DNA of 64,000 bases from Zygotorulaspora mrakii (GCF_013402915.1 NC_050719.1:1612001-1676000), one strand, 5' to 3'; numbered from the stretch's first letter, positions 28,612 to 38,925 are shown. A program made the numbers and translations. Notes: a model not told the origin generated them from the letters alone.

Positions 28612-31600
28612 CTAAACTATTGCATTTTCTAAATTTTTCTCCATTAATTCGCTAAATGTATTCGTGGCCCACTCCATTCTTCTCAATTCTTTATCAAGTG
28701 CCTTAGTTCCGCCAGATCTCGGTAGGTATTTTTTGTACTTGAAATTTTTCTTCGTAAAATACAGTAAACCTTTTAGAATAACTGATCGATTTTCCAATTT
28801 GATCCCATTAATAAGAATTTTGATTAAGAGACCGCTATTGTAATGAACAACCTTTTTGCCTTTTGAGTCCTTTCCTTTAGACTCTGATTTTTTGGCAACT
28901 GTCAATAATAGCTGGTATAATAAAAATTCGACGAAGATTACTCCATCAGCGACCAGTCCACTTACCAAGGATACATGTTTAAATGCATCGAGCTGCAAAA
29001 TACCCTCTGCTATCAAATAGCCGAAAAATTTTCCTCTGTTTGCAATATTTCTTAATTTCATGTTTTCATTCATATTTACATCATCCCCGTCAAAAATAGT
29101 CTGTTCTTCCTCATCTTCAAAAGCCTTGATTATATCCCAAAAGAGGAATTGAAATGATTTAACGAGTGAATGCTGGTTTTCACAGAGCTTTAGTGCAAGT
29201 AGAGCATAATAAGGGTTATAACCATTAGCTCCGCTATCCTGTGACAGACAATGTAGAAGAACTCTAGGAATCTCCAAACCCTGTTTCTTCTTCAGATTCA
29301 ATTTCTCCAGTTTACCAAATGCATCCATATAATCTTGTGCAGACATTATACTAATGAAGATGGCACGACGAACATCTGTATTCATCCTCTGCTGCCTAGC
29401 TATCTCCGACCAATCAGGAAGGTCATCAAGCAAATCATCTTCTATCACACGTTTTTTGGCCGTTTTTGAAATTTTTCTGGACTCCATTTCTTCAGAAGGT
29501 ATCTCCATGTTACCTTTCCAGGAAGCGCCGACTAGCCACCATTTACCCTTGTTTTCTACATTCTTTATATCTTGAAGAGAGACTAGCAGTGGCTCACTAG
29601 AGGTAGCTGAAAGTTGCAGAACATTCTGCAGCGTCTTTTTCAATGGATGGTAGCTCGCTGCTAGTAAAGAAGGCTTTAAACGGTTGTTCTTAAGATCGGT
29701 AACGGTATCCAGTAGAAACTTCAAACGCGGTGATTGAATTTTGATCTCTTTCACATTATGTAATAGCTTGGATATAATCTCTTTCAAGGCTGATGCATCA
29801 TCGCTGCGTATCAGTGGACCGGATATTGAAATGACCCTTAATAGGAGCTCCGTCGTAAATTCATTAGGAGATGCAACAAGTAAGTGAACGATATCATAGA
29901 TTAGGTTACTGGATACGATACCAAAATTATAAGAGTAAGAAAGAAGACATAGTATGTTACTAGATTCTTTCGAAATGATTGGTGGGCTATTAGCTGATGC
30001 GCCGTCATTTAATTTGAGGGTAATTATTCCATCATCAAAACTCTTTAAGAAATGTTCAATTGTCACTTGAATATAAGAAGCACCAACTTCAACTCCTCTC
30101 AATTTCCACAGGGCGAATGCTACGGCAGCATAATTCATAATGAAGCTATCCAGCAGTTTGTTTGTTTGTCCAATAATTTCTAAAATTTGTTTAGATATTG
30201 CATCGGTAACATATTGACGAGCATAGCTTTCATACAGCTCATTTAATGACGAGATAATTACGGAAATATTTGTGTCAGATAATTTATTGAGCGACGACTT
30301 GACCTTTTTTTGTACCTCTAATTCAGCAGCAGAAAGACTTCCAGTTTCCAAAGCTTTCTTTCTCTGCCACGGAGGCACATAACTTCCAGAATCACCTTCT
30401 ACTGGGGCAACTAATGGATTCTCTCTTTTTCTCTTGACGCCATCTTGGTGATCACCACTCTCTTCCATTTCTCTCAACTGCTCCCACTCTTCTTCGTTTA
30501 AATCATCCTCGGCAAATTCATCAAAATCATCGGACGACAAGTCATCATCTGATGGCAGTAATTTCAGTTCCTCGCTATCAAGTTCGGATTCACCATCTTC
30601 GGGATACTCACTTTCATCCGCACCTTCATCCGCACCTTCATCCGCACTTTCATTAGAGTATCCTGAACCCTTCAATTGATCCCTTGAGTCACTTTTTTGT
30701 TCCGTACCATACTCGCCGTACTCCTCATCTTCAATTCCATAATTATCAATAAAATCCAAACCTTCTAGTAAGCCACCAATTGCGTCGTACTCATCACGAG
30801 CGTGCAACTTTTTAGAATTTCTCTTTAAGCCAAGTTTTTTGGCATAATATTGCATGTCCATCTCATCTCTCTCCATTGCTGCGCGGTCCCCAGGCGCAAT
30901 GGGAAACGATATTTCCTTATCTTGATTACTTTTTCTTTCTTGTTTCTTGGATTGAGGCGACTTTGAAGTTCTTACTTCGTTTTTTTTTTCTTTTTTGCTT
31001 TTCAATGCTGCCATAGTTTCTTCAGCTGTCATGTTAGATTCTAACATATCTTGTTCACCAATTTTAACAAGATAATCTCTTTTTTGCTTATTTTTTTCCG
31101 TTAACAGTTGTGTTTGGGGCTCGTTTTTCTTTTCTTTAAGAGCTTTTAATGCCTCCATAGTCTCCTCTATAGTCATATCTTTATTACCTTTACTATTGAG
31201 TGCTTTTTCTGTATTCTCTTTTGATAAACTTGAATCAACTTCACTGCCCGAGTGATCAGATGGTTCCACATCTTCGTTGCCATCTTCCTCTTCCATCTCT
31301 CGAAGTTGCCTCCATCCCTCTTCATCTAAGTCATCCTCCTCAAATTCTTCAAAGTCATCAGATGATAATTCATCATCCGGTGGAAGCAATAGCTCACTAT
31401 TTGAAGTTTCTGTTGTGCGAGCCTTTTTCGACTCTGAGTTTTTTTCGTTCACAGCAAAATTTCCAGTCTTTGCTTTATTATTGACATTTATTGGACGTTC
31501 TTTCTCTTCATTATGACCTGCTTTTGATCTTTGCGAGGATCTTTTATCGAGCCTTTGCTGTTTCCTTCTGTCTTTCCTGCTTACTTGCTTACTCGAACCT

Positions 31601-31719
31601 CTCTTTTTTCCGACACCATAGTCTCTTTTACCTTGAAATCTCTCATCGCTATCATAAGATTTGGTTTTCAATTCATCCAGTAAGAGCCCAGGTAGCCTAA
31701 TGGCATGTTTTTGAGACAT
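28612..31719 (-). CDS. SGD1: Nucleolar MIF4G/MA3 protein Sgd1
   Basis: A 1035-aa essential nucleolar protein (NOM1 family), involved in 18S rRNA production and also found as a high-osmolarity suppressor. The N-terminal about 430 residues are charged and disordered (GKKRGSSKQVSRKDRRKQQRLDKR... a nucleolar signal-like stretch). A MIF4G domain lies at about 470-700 and an MA3 domain at about 790-910 (RRAIFISIMSAQDYMDAFGKLEKLNLKKKQGLEIPRVLLHCLSQ). It is longer than the 899-aa S. cerevisiae protein, apparently through internal duplication: an acidic LPxDDxLSSDDFxEF motif appears twice (residues 110-147 and 387-424), and an M-T-x-EETM-x-ALK motif twice (182-200, 230-248). Confidence 0.93.
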   Translation of the reverse strand: MSQKHAIRLPGLLLDELKTKSYDSDERFQGKRDYGVGKKRGSSKQVSRKDRRKQQRLDKRSSQRSKAGHNEEKERPINVNNKAKTGNFAVNEKNSESKKARTTETSNSELLLPPDDELSSDDFEEFEEDDLDEEGWRQLREMEEEDGNEDVEPSDHSGSEVDSSLSKENTEKALNSKGNKDMTIEETMEALKALKEKKNEPQTQLLTEKNKQKRDYLVKIGEQDMLESNMTAEETMAALKSKKEKKNEVRTSKSPQSKKQERKSNQDKEISFPIAPGDRAAMERDEMDMQYYAKKLGLKRNSKKLHARDEYDAIGGLLEGLDFIDNYGIEDEEYGEYGTEQKSDSRDQLKGSGYSNESADEGADEGADESEYPEDGESELDSEELKLLPSDDDLSSDDFDEFAEDDLNEEEWEQLREMEESGDHQDGVKRKRENPLVAPVEGDSGSYVPPWQRKKALETGSLSAAELEVQKKVKSSLNKLSDTNISVIISSLNELYESYARQYVTDAISKQILEIIGQTNKLLDSFIMNYAAVAFALWKLRGVEVGASYIQVTIEHFLKSFDDGIITLKLNDGASANSPPIISKESSNILCLLSYSYNFGIVSSNLIYDIVHLLVASPNEFTTELLLRVISISGPLIRSDDASALKEIISKLLHNVKEIKIQSPRLKFLLDTVTDLKNNRLKPSLLAASYHPLKKTLQNVLQLSATSSEPLLVSLQDIKNVENKGKWWLVGASWKGNMEIPSEEMESRKISKTAKKRVIEDDLLDDLPDWSEIARQQRMNTDVRRAIFISIMSAQDYMDAFGKLEKLNLKKKQGLEIPRVLLHCLSQDSGANGYNPYYALLALKLCENQHSLVKSFQFLFWDIIKAFEDEEEQTIFDGDDVNMNENMKLRNIANRGKFFGYLIAEGILQLDAFKHVSLVSGLVADGVIFVEFLLYQLLLTVAKKSESKGKDSKGKKVVHYNSGLLIKILINGIKLENRSVILKGLLYFTKKNFKYKKYLPRSGGTKALDKELRRMEWATNTFSELMEKNLENAIV

Positions 31720-31929
31720 GTTGCACGACGTTGCTCTTCAAATCTTGATATTTGAAAGTTTTGCTTGTCTGTGAATTATGTATTTTATCCCATCTCATCT
31801 CATCGCTTTCTCTTTTTTTTTCTGAAATCAGCGAAACGTTGGGCTATGTCTTCAAAAGTAGATATAGACACAGGAATTGATGACAGGTGTAAGTAACAAG
31901 ACAAAGAAAAGGAGCTCAATTTGATTGAT

Positions 31930-33009
31930 ATGTCACGAAAGTTTGATCTCAAAACCATTGCAGATCTTTCAGTATTGATAGGTACGGGACTTTCGCTTTA
32001 CTACTTGGTGAGCAGATTACTGAACGATGTTGAGACCGGGCCCCTATCAGGAAGATCTAAAGAATCCAAAAACAGACAAATACTTCAATGGCAAAAACTG
32101 ATTGAAAAAAAGCCTGAACTTTCCCAGGTAGATTTGAACACCTACGAAAAGACAATACTCTCCTCCGTAGTCACGGCAGATGAAATAAAAGTCAATTTTC
32201 AAGATATTGGCGGATTAGATAACATTGTTGCTGACCTGCACGAGAGTGTGGTATACCCCTTAATGATGCCAGAAGTGTATACTAATAATCCCCTTTTACA
32301 AGCACCTAGTGGCGTTTTGTTGTACGGTCCCCCCGGGTGTGGAAAAACAATGCTGGCGAAAGCTCTGGCAAAAGAAAGTGGGGCCAATTTCATTTCGATA
32401 AGAATGTCATCCATAATGGACAAATGGTACGGAGAGAGTAACAAAATTGTTGATGCCATGTTCTCTTTGGCAAACAAGATTCAACCCTGTATGATTTTCA
32501 TCGATGAGATTGATTCCTTTTTAAGGGAAAGAGCTTCGACAGATCACGAAGTTACGGCAATGTTAAAAGCTGAGTTCATGACATTATGGGATGGCCTACT
32601 GACAAGTGGACGTGTAATGATCGTAGGTGCTACAAATCGTATCAACGACATAGATAGTGCTTTTTTGAGAAGGTTGCCCAAAAGATTTCTCATACCGTTA
32701 CCGAGAAAAGAAGAACGTCTCAGAATTTTGGAAGTCCTTCTGAAAGATACCAAAACTGATAAGAGAGAATTCAGCATGGAGACTATTGCTTTACACACCA
32801 ATGGAATGTCAGGGTCGGATCTGAAAGAATTATGTAGGGAAGCTGCTTTAACAGCCGCTAGAGAGTATATTAAGGTTAAAAGAGAATATATGGCAAAGGG
32901 CAATGATGCAATGGATGCCTCTCCGATTGAAATGAGACCATTGAAGACATCGGATTTTCCTTTAAAAATGGATGCGCAACAATCTTTGCAGTCGATGTCA
33001 TTGGATTGA
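31930..33009 (+). CDS. MSP1: Mitochondrial AAA-ATPase Msp1
   Basis: A 359-aa membrane-anchored AAA+ ATPase of the mitochondrial and peroxisomal outer membrane that extracts mislocalised tail-anchored proteins. Residues 1-30 include the single N-terminal membrane helix ([25 protein letters not shown]). Walker A is GPPGCGKT at 133-140, Walker B MIFIDEID at 188-195, and the sensor region reads [20 protein letters not shown]. The frame is open three codons upstream from a TTG; ATG at 31930 matches the yeast start [10 protein letters not shown]. It is divergent from SGD1 over 210 bp and precedes ERV1, as in YGR028W-YGR029W. Confidence 0.97.
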   Translation: MSRKFDLKTIADLSVLIGTGLSLYYLVSRLLNDVETGPLSGRSKESKNRQILQWQKLIEKKPELSQVDLNTYEKTILSSVVTADEIKVNFQDIGGLDNIVADLHESVVYPLMMPEVYTNNPLLQAPSGVLLYGPPGCGKTMLAKALAKESGANFISIRMSSIMDKWYGESNKIVDAMFSLANKIQPCMIFIDEIDSFLRERASTDHEVTAMLKAEFMTLWDGLLTSGRVMIVGATNRINDIDSAFLRRLPKRFLIPLPRKEERLRILEVLLKDTKTDKREFSMETIALHTNGMSGSDLKELCREAALTAAREYIKVKREYMAKGNDAMDASPIEMRPLKTSDFPLKMDAQQSLQSMSLD

Positions 33010-33174
33010 TGTATAAATAAAAATGTCCAATTTTTCTGTAAATATTTTCTTTTAAGTCGGTGCGATATAGCTTTACTTTTCTGATATATGTAAAACTAAC
33101 TTGAAAAAAAGCTAAAAGACACCCGTCCTTCTGGAAGAATACAAGGTACCTTGGGACATTGCTTACCACTGCTA

Positions 33175-33778
33175 ATGTCTTCTAAATCAAATGATAAGGA
33201 TCTTGGTGTACGCAAGATAATTTATGACAAAGATGGCAAACCGTAAGTGCTTTGCATTCGATTACCACTGTTTTGAGAGGATTACTAACGGGAAAGTGTG
33301 ATATAGATGTCGCTCTTGTAATACTTTGCAAGATTTTCAGTTTGCCACAGGAAAAATATCTGCTAAAGATATCCAACACATCAAAAACGGGACAGAAATA
33401 GCAGCAGCAAGTCCCCAAGAAACAATTCTAAACTCGAAAGCGTATAGGAGAGTAGACCCTCCAGGTGTCGAGGAACTAGGCAGATCTTCTTGGAATCTGC
33501 TCCATAGCATTACTGCAAAATATCCTAAATCACCGTCAGACGAGCAAAAACTGGAAATGAAGCAGTTTTTGACTATTTTTTCTCATGTATATCCTTGTAA
33601 TTGGTGTGCATCAGACTTTGAAAAGTTTATCAAGGTGAAAGCACCTAAACTAAACTCAAGGGAGGAGTTTGGCAGGTGGATGTGCGAAGCGCACAACGAA
33701 GTCAATGCTAAACTTAAAAAGGAGCAATTCAATTGCGATTTTTGGGAAAAAAGGTGGAAAGATGGTTGGGAAGATTGA
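33175..33778 (+). CDS. ERV1: Sulfhydryl oxidase Erv1 (spliced)
   Basis: The FAD-linked thiol oxidase of the mitochondrial intermembrane space that reoxidises Mia40. Coding exons are 33175-33242 and 33307-33778, giving 179 aa (189 in S. cerevisiae). The 64-nt intron has donor GTAAGT, branch point TACTAAC (33283-33289) and acceptor TAG. Splicing joins GKP to CRSC and restores the shuttle disulfide (Cys24, Cys27). The active-site CNWC is Cys120-Cys123, the structural pair is Cys149-Cys166, and the RRVDPPGVEELGRSSWNLLHS and FWEKRWKDGW segments are conserved. S. cerevisiae ERV1 also has an intron near its 5' end. Confidence 0.97.
33243..33306 (+). other. ERV1 intron (64 nt)
   Basis: Donor GTAAGT at 33243, branch point TACTAAC at 33283-33289, acceptor ATAG ending at 33306. 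Removing it keeps the frame and restores a conserved Cys pair. At 64 nt it is near the lower size limit for yeast introns. Confidence 0.95.
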
Positions 33779-33860
33779 TATGATGTATTCTTCTTGTATA
33801 TAGGATATCATAGAACATACATAGACAGTGTAATACAGTAGACTGAGTTCTCGATTCTTA

Positions 33861-36161
33861 TCAAGCGTACAAACTCAAGTTAAGTGGAACACTGCTTCCT
33901 TTACCGGAAGGATACAGTTTAGTGGTTTTGCGAAATTCTCTTGGACTGGAGATTTGGGACGCATTGACCCATTTGAACCGAGAATCATCAATTATCAATT
34001 TACTATTGTTCAATTTTGTTCCCACTGTGTTGCTGGAGCCATTTATTGTCAATTGGCCGACTTCCACGTCGGGCGAATCCGTATGTTCATTTATTCTATG
34101 TTTTAAAGATGATGAGCCGGAAGAAAATAGTCTTTGCTTTAAGTTTGATGAATGATCAACCGATAAAGATCCTGAAGATGGTTGCGGAGACTTCGAATCA
34201 GAGTGTTGTATTTCTGGAGTGGTGGCATTCGTATGAGCTGGACCAGCAGTTGTGGCCAAAGGGGGAGCAGGAGCAGGAGGTGGTGGTGGTGGAGCAGGCA
34301 CCAAGGAGGGGGGAGAAGAGACTGGCACCGTCAAGGAGGGAGGTGGGGGAGGAGGAGGAGGAGGAGCAGCAGCACGCGTAACCAGAGAAGGTGGTTCAGG
34401 TGCACTCAAGGTCGGTAATGGAGGAGCTGATGTGGCAGGCGTCGCTGGCGTCTGTTCTTCGAGTTTGTGGGATTTGAAACTATTCTCAATCTCGTTTTTA
34501 AACGAACTTGAGTGCGTTTTAGGAGGAGAAATTGTCGGCAGAGCAGGTGGTTTGGTAGGAGAAATCGAGTGTGTGTTGGCAACTACACTATCACTCAAAG
34601 GTTGACGCTTCATTTTTTTCTCAATTTCACTCAAAAATGACATACCCTCGGATGTTGCTGTACTAGGAGCAGGTGGAGGTTTCGATAGAGCATTCTCTGA
34701 GAATCCACCCGGTATAGAATCAGGTTGCTCGATTTTTGTGCTATAGCCTGCATTTCCCCCGACAACAAATCTGTCGTCTCTTTTTTTTTGGATCTCAGCA
34801 AGAAATGGCAGTGGACCTCCAGTCAGAGGAGCATCTGGAGCTTTAATACTTGAACTAGCGTTATGACCTGAAGGAGCACTAGATGCGGTAGGAGGAGGTG
34901 GTGGTGGTGGTGGAGGTGTTAAAGTCGAAACAGGCACACTGGACTTCGAATTTTGTGATTGGCTTAACAGCGGAGGCGGAGGGGGTGCTGATGGTACAGG
35001 GGCTCCGGATTTTGAAGCTTGAGGATGGCCTGGAAGAGAAGGGGTCTGGGAAGGTTTGAAACTTTTAGTAGGAAACGGAGGCGCTTGGCTAGGCAGAGGA
35101 GGTGCCTGAACTGGCAGAGGAGGTGCCTGACTTGGTAGAGGAGGTGCCTGACCTGGTAGAGGAGGTGCCTGACTTGGTAGAGGAGGTGCCTGACCTGGTA
35201 GAGGAGGTGCCTGACTTGGTAAAGGAGGTGCTTGACTTGACAGAGCAGGTGCTTGACTTGGTAGAGGAGGCGCTTGGATGGCAATTTGTGGAGCCTTGGA
35301 GGTGGGGGGTTTCGGGCTTTGTTCATTACTGATGGTTCCCATATCTGATCTTCTAGCATTGATTTCGGCCAAAAAAGGTAGCCCACCTGAAGGCGAAGCA
35401 GTAGATGCCGGTTGTGTTAGAGGCGCTGACGGTACCAATTGTGCTGGAGGTGCTAGTGGTGCTAGTGGTGCTGGTGGTGCTAGTGGTGCTGGTGGTGCTG
35501 GTGGTGCTGGTGGGAGTGAACTTATAATCGAAGGAATTGGCGGTGCGGAAACAGGTGGAGGTGGAGCACTGGATTGCGGTGGCAAAGACAACCCTGTTGA
35601 AACCGTCTTGCCTGAACTTTGGTCAGTTGCCAGCGTCGAACTCTGTCTCTTGTGAGATCTTCGCTTAGGTCGTGCATTAGGCATTGAGGGTGCGCCGGTT
35701 TGAGGAACCGGGGGTGCGCCGCTTGCGGGTATTGGTGGTGGCCCTGCCGCTGAATGTGTTGGCATACCGGTCGATCCGCTTAATTCTGATACCATAGGTG
35801 CCTGAGATTGTGATGGAATTTGTGGAGCCATACCATTTTGCACATGCTTAAGTTTTGGAACACCTCCTGCCAAGATGTCACCAAGCTGTGGTGCGCCTAT
35901 ACTGGGAATTGGAGGAGCTGATGGTGTACTAGTAGAGCCGGTTGATTGGCTACTTCCAGTCCCAGCCACAACACCACCACCACCAAGTATTGGGGCACTT
36001 CTATCATTAGTTTGAGCCTTTTTAAGTTTTGAGCCCTTTATTATATCTCCTAGTAATGCATCACGACCTTGCATAACAGAAGCTGCTGGTTTCGATGCAT
36101 TCGCATTGCTCGACCCAAAGCCGGGAGGAGGAGGGGGGGGAGGCGCTGGTGGTCCTGGCAT
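33861..36161 (-). CDS. VRP1: Verprolin Vrp1 (WIP family)
   Basis: A 766-aa, very proline-rich actin regulator of the WIP family that binds Las17 (WASP) and type I myosins at endocytic patches. A profilin/SH3-type poly-Pro stretch starts the protein (PGPPAPPPPPPPGFG), followed by a WH2 motif at about residues 30-50 (GRDALLGDIIKGSKLKKAQTNDRSAP). Three PFLAEI-type motifs recur further on (PFLAEINARRSDM, PFLAEIQKKRDDRF, SFLSEIEKKMKR), like extra actin-binding repeats. The C-terminal end (DSRFKWVNASQISSPREFRKTTKLYPSGKGSSVPL) is the Las17-binding region. A 21-bp minisatellite in the middle encodes xQAPPLP heptads. Confidence 0.95.
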   Translation of the reverse strand: MPGPPAPPPPPPPGFGSSNANASKPAASVMQGRDALLGDIIKGSKLKKAQTNDRSAPILGGGGVVAGTGSSQSTGSTSTPSAPPIPSIGAPQLGDILAGGVPKLKHVQNGMAPQIPSQSQAPMVSELSGSTGMPTHSAAGPPPIPASGAPPVPQTGAPSMPNARPKRRSHKRQSSTLATDQSSGKTVSTGLSLPPQSSAPPPPVSAPPIPSIISSLPPAPPAPPAPLAPPAPLAPLAPPAQLVPSAPLTQPASTASPSGGLPFLAEINARRSDMGTISNEQSPKPPTSKAPQIAIQAPPLPSQAPALSSQAPPLPSQAPPLPGQAPPLPSQAPPLPGQAPPLPSQAPPLPVQAPPLPSQAPPFPTKSFKPSQTPSLPGHPQASKSGAPVPSAPPPPPLLSQSQNSKSSVPVSTLTPPPPPPPPPTASSAPSGHNASSSIKAPDAPLTGGPLPFLAEIQKKRDDRFVVGGNAGYSTKIEQPDSIPGGFSENALSKPPPAPSTATSEGMSFLSEIEKKMKRQPLSDSVVANTHSISPTKPPALPTISPPKTHSSSFKNEIENSFKSHKLEEQTPATPATSAPPLPTLSAPEPPSLVTRAAAPPPPPPPPPSLTVPVSSPPSLVPAPPPPPPAPAPPLATTAGPAHTNATTPEIQHSDSKSPQPSSGSLSVDHSSNLKQRLFSSGSSSLKHRINEHTDSPDVEVGQLTINGSSNTVGTKLNNSKLIIDDSRFKWVNASQISSPREFRKTTKLYPSGKGSSVPLNLSLYA
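35073..35282 (-). repeat. 21-bp coding minisatellite in VRP1
   Basis: About ten units of 21 bp encode the heptad xQAPPLP. Position 1 alternates S and G through the central copies, pointing to growth by a 42-bp double unit. The outer units are more diverged (SQAPALS, SQAPPFP). Confidence 0.9.
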
Positions 36162-37039
36162 CAGGTTTACTATTCTGGTTGTTTAGGATACCAACTCAGA
36201 TACAATTGGCAATGATATCTTCAAGATTAACACACTACCATGCCTTCGTTTTCAGCACGTATTGACATTCCACCCCTATTGAAAACTTATTCGTTTGATA
36301 TGACATATATTTCTTGAGTATTTAAGTAAGATGCCGTGAAGAAATTTCACTTCTCTTGAACTACTCAACAATACACATCATAATGTGTAGAAAAGCTCAC
36401 TCTACATTGGCAGATGCAGTCGTGAAGCGGTATCAGCTAGTTATCTGATTCGACTTTTCCACTCACTTGCGCTTAGTTATGGCCTCTTCGAAGATCCGTT
36501 TACTTTGGTTTTATACCTAATGGTTTGTGGATTCAAAGCGAGGCCAAGAATGAATGTTTGTATCGCATCTCAAACAATTAAACATGCGGTATTTCATTGG
36601 ACTTTTTGGCATTAAAAAATGCCCAATTAGCAGTAAAGTTTGTATTTTACATATACTCACTTTCGATTGGCCAGTGACACAATCAATCATAGCACTTATA
36701 ATAGAACTAAATATTCTGCAAATCTTGGCGAGTTTGCAACTTAAAAGGGACGCAGTTCCTGTAGCGTCGAGGAAAAGTTAATAATCGCAAAAGTGCGATT
36801 ATTATGTTCTCGATGGTCATCTTTGTGTTCTAGCTTTTTCACTACGTGCTTGAAATCCGATGCCAGTACTAAGTACATGTATTTGCAGGTGTTCAGATCT
36901 CGTAAAAAATAAAAAAAATGTTTCGACCCTTAATAGTCGTCATATCAAATCCCGAGCGTGCAGTCGTCAATACCCATCAACCTAGATAACCTGGATAAGG
37001 TCCTCCACGAAAAAAAGAGAATTTGCGACAAAAATGAAA
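36162..37039. other. VRP1 promoter side to POP6 3' end
   Basis: An 878-bp stretch between the VRP1 start (left, minus) and the POP6 stop (right, minus). Its left part should be the VRP1 promoter. It contains a perfect 11-bp hairpin at 36779-36804 (next entry). Short open frames, the longest being 75 codons at 36554-36781, resemble nothing known. Confidence 0.4.
36779..36804. repeat. Perfect 11-bp inverted repeat
   Basis: TAATAATCGCA (36779-36789), a 4-nt loop AAAG, and TGCGATTATTA (36794-36804). It is perfect over 11 bp and lies in the spacer between VRP1 and POP6. Function unknown. Confidence 0.85.
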
Positions 37040-37525
37040 TCATGTCTGTTTGGTGAATTTTTTCTGGATCAATAGATCTCTTTCAAGAGTTTTGTTCTGT
37101 TCAGCGCTTATGAAAACAATCAGAACAGGTATTCTTGTCTTCTTCTCCAATAAAACATTTCTGCCTTCTTCTATGGCCACAAAATTGGTCAATTTGTTGT
37201 ACTGTTCCAGTTTCGTAGAGCTATTTTTAACCACTCTCTTATAGATCTCTATTACACTCAGCATCTTCTGCAAATGTATACCGTACGAATAAAAGCATTG
37301 AATCTCCTCCTTTAGATTGTCTTTCTGCAGTTTGTCAATTGTTTGTTTTATGTTATCATTTTTCGTGATTTTTCTAAATCTCACATTGTCCTGATAAAGA
37401 AACTTTTTGTCACCCAGTATACGTTGAATTATTTCATTTTGGATGAGGTCCATCGAACGTCGTTGGTCTTTTAAATCAATATCTAAGACGCTATTCTCAA
37501 ACTCAACTCTGGGAACAGTTGCCAT
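37040..37525 (-). CDS. POP6: RNase P/MRP subunit Pop6
   Basis: A 161-aa protein subunit shared by RNase P, RNase MRP and telomerase; with Pop7 it binds the P3 arm of the RNA. Alba-like fold residues conserved with yeast Pop6 (158 aa) include SKNDNIKK-like KNDNIKQTIDKL, FYSYGIHLQKMLSVIEI, YNKLTNFVAIEEGRN and RIPVLIVFIS. The frame is open upstream to 37567, but from a TTG; ATG at 37525 gives the family length. It is divergent from RPP0. Confidence 0.92.
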   Translation of the reverse strand: MATVPRVEFENSVLDIDLKDQRRSMDLIQNEIIQRILGDKKFLYQDNVRFRKITKNDNIKQTIDKLQKDNLKEEIQCFYSYGIHLQKMLSVIEIYKRVVKNSSTKLEQYNKLTNFVAIEEGRNVLLEKKTRIPVLIVFISAEQNKTLERDLLIQKKFTKQT

Positions 37526-37567
37526 TCTGAATCGGCTATAGGATACGAAATGAGGTTTACCCTGCAA

Positions 37568-37989
37568 CCGTGTGTCAAGGTTCGGTGCATTGAGGGCTGA
37601 ATCGTCTTGATATATGTAAAGAGGTAGAACATTTGCATATTACTTGAACACTCTAGATCACCAGATAAGATTGTGACTGTTTTCTCTCGGTACACCCTGA
37701 CAGTTTGAAAAAGCGCATGCATCTGTACATTATTTTGTTTGTTTCTCAAAGTTTTGTGCGGATTACGCGAGCATAAATTCGCTCGATGATGCAAAGAGGA
37801 AAGTATGGGTAGTGACAGGAATCCCGATAGCCAGTCACCAAGATGTTGGCGATTGTACTGACAACGTAAGAATGAAAGGAAACGATCAGAGACTATACTC
37901 ATATCATTATGAAAGCTTCTTTAAATAAAATCGATCGGAGTACCTTTAAACATCCTGCGAACAGTACAATTATATAATACAAGTTTGAA
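37568..37989. other. POP6-RPP0 divergent promoter region
   Basis: A spacer of a little over 420 bp that must hold both promoters. I saw no strong Rap1 site; ACACCCTGACAG at 37689-37700 is a poor match. No RNA gene seen. Confidence 0.35.
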
Positions 37990-38925
37990 ATGGGAGGAGT
38001 TCGTGAAAAGAAAGCTGAATATTTCGCTAAATTAAGAGAATACTTGGAAGAATACAAGTCCATCTTCATTGTTGGTGTTGACAATGTTTCTTCTCAACAA
38101 ATGCACGAAGTCAGAAAGGCTTTGAGAGGCAAGGGTGTCGTCTTAATGGGTAAGAACACCATGGTTAGAAGAGCCATCAGAGGTTTCATTTCTGACATGC
38201 CAGACTATGAAAAAGTCTTGCCTTTTGTTAAGGGTAATGTTGGTTTCATCTTCACCAACGAATCTTTGAAAGATATTAAAGATGTTATCATTGCCAACAA
38301 GGTCGCAGCTCCAGCCAGAGCTGGTGCTGTTGCCCCAGAAGATATCTGGGTTGCTGCCATGAACACTGGTATGGAACCAGGTAAAACTTCTTTCTTCCAA
38401 GCTTTGGGTGTTCCAACCAAGATTGCTAGAGGTACCATTGAAATTGTTTCCGATGTTAAAGTCGTTTCAGCTGGTAAGAGAGTTGGTGCTTCTGAAGCTT
38501 CTTTGTTGAATTTGTTGAACATTTCTCCTTTCACCTACGGTTTGACGATTGTTCAGGTTTACGACAACGGCCAAATCTTCCCAGTTTCCATCTTGGACAT
38601 TACTGACGAAGAATTGGTTTCCCACTTTGTCTCTGCTGTTAACACCATTGCTTCTATCTCTTTGGCTATCGGTTACCCAACCTTGCCATCTGTTGGTCAC
38701 ACTTTGGTTAACAACTACAAAAACCTATTGGCTGTTGCCATTGCTTCCAAATATGTCTACCCAGAAATTGAAGAATTGGTTGACAGAATTGAGAACCCAG
38801 ACAAGTACGCTTCTGCTGCTCCAGCTGCTGCTGCCGCTGATTCCACTGAAGCTGCTGCTGAAGAAGCTGCTCCAGAAGAGGAAGAAGAAAGTGAAGACGA
38901 CATGGGTTTCGGTTTGTTTGATTAA
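37990..38925 (+). CDS. RPP0: 60S acidic stalk protein P0 (uL10)
   Basis: A 311-aa protein at the base of the ribosomal P stalk. It binds 25S rRNA and carries the P1/P2 dimers that recruit elongation factors. The N-terminal uL10 domain ([43 protein letters not shown]) is followed by the insertion domain, a helical P1/P2 binding region, an Ala-rich hinge ([20 protein letters not shown]) and the conserved acidic tail [12 protein letters not shown], the site bound by GTPases. Codon bias is extreme, as in highly expressed genes. Confidence 0.98.
   Translation: MGGVREKKAEYFAKLREYLEEYKSIFIVGVDNVSSQQMHEVRKALRGKGVVLMGKNTMVRRAIRGFISDMPDYEKVLPFVKGNVGFIFTNESLKDIKDVIIANKVAAPARAGAVAPEDIWVAAMNTGMEPGKTSFFQALGVPTKIARGTIEIVSDVKVVSAGKRVGASEASLLNLLNISPFTYGLTIVQVYDNGQIFPVSILDITDEELVSHFVSAVNTIASISLAIGYPTLPSVGHTLVNNYKNLLAVAIASKYVYPEIEELVDRIENPDKYASAAPAAAAADSTEAAAEEAAPEEEEESEDDMGFGLFD

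Noticed and set aside
35102..35655. Plus-strand frames opposite VRP1 (Glu/Val-rich and Gly/Ala-rich)
   Set aside because: They are shadows of the proline-coding minisatellite and GC-rich repeats in VRP1.
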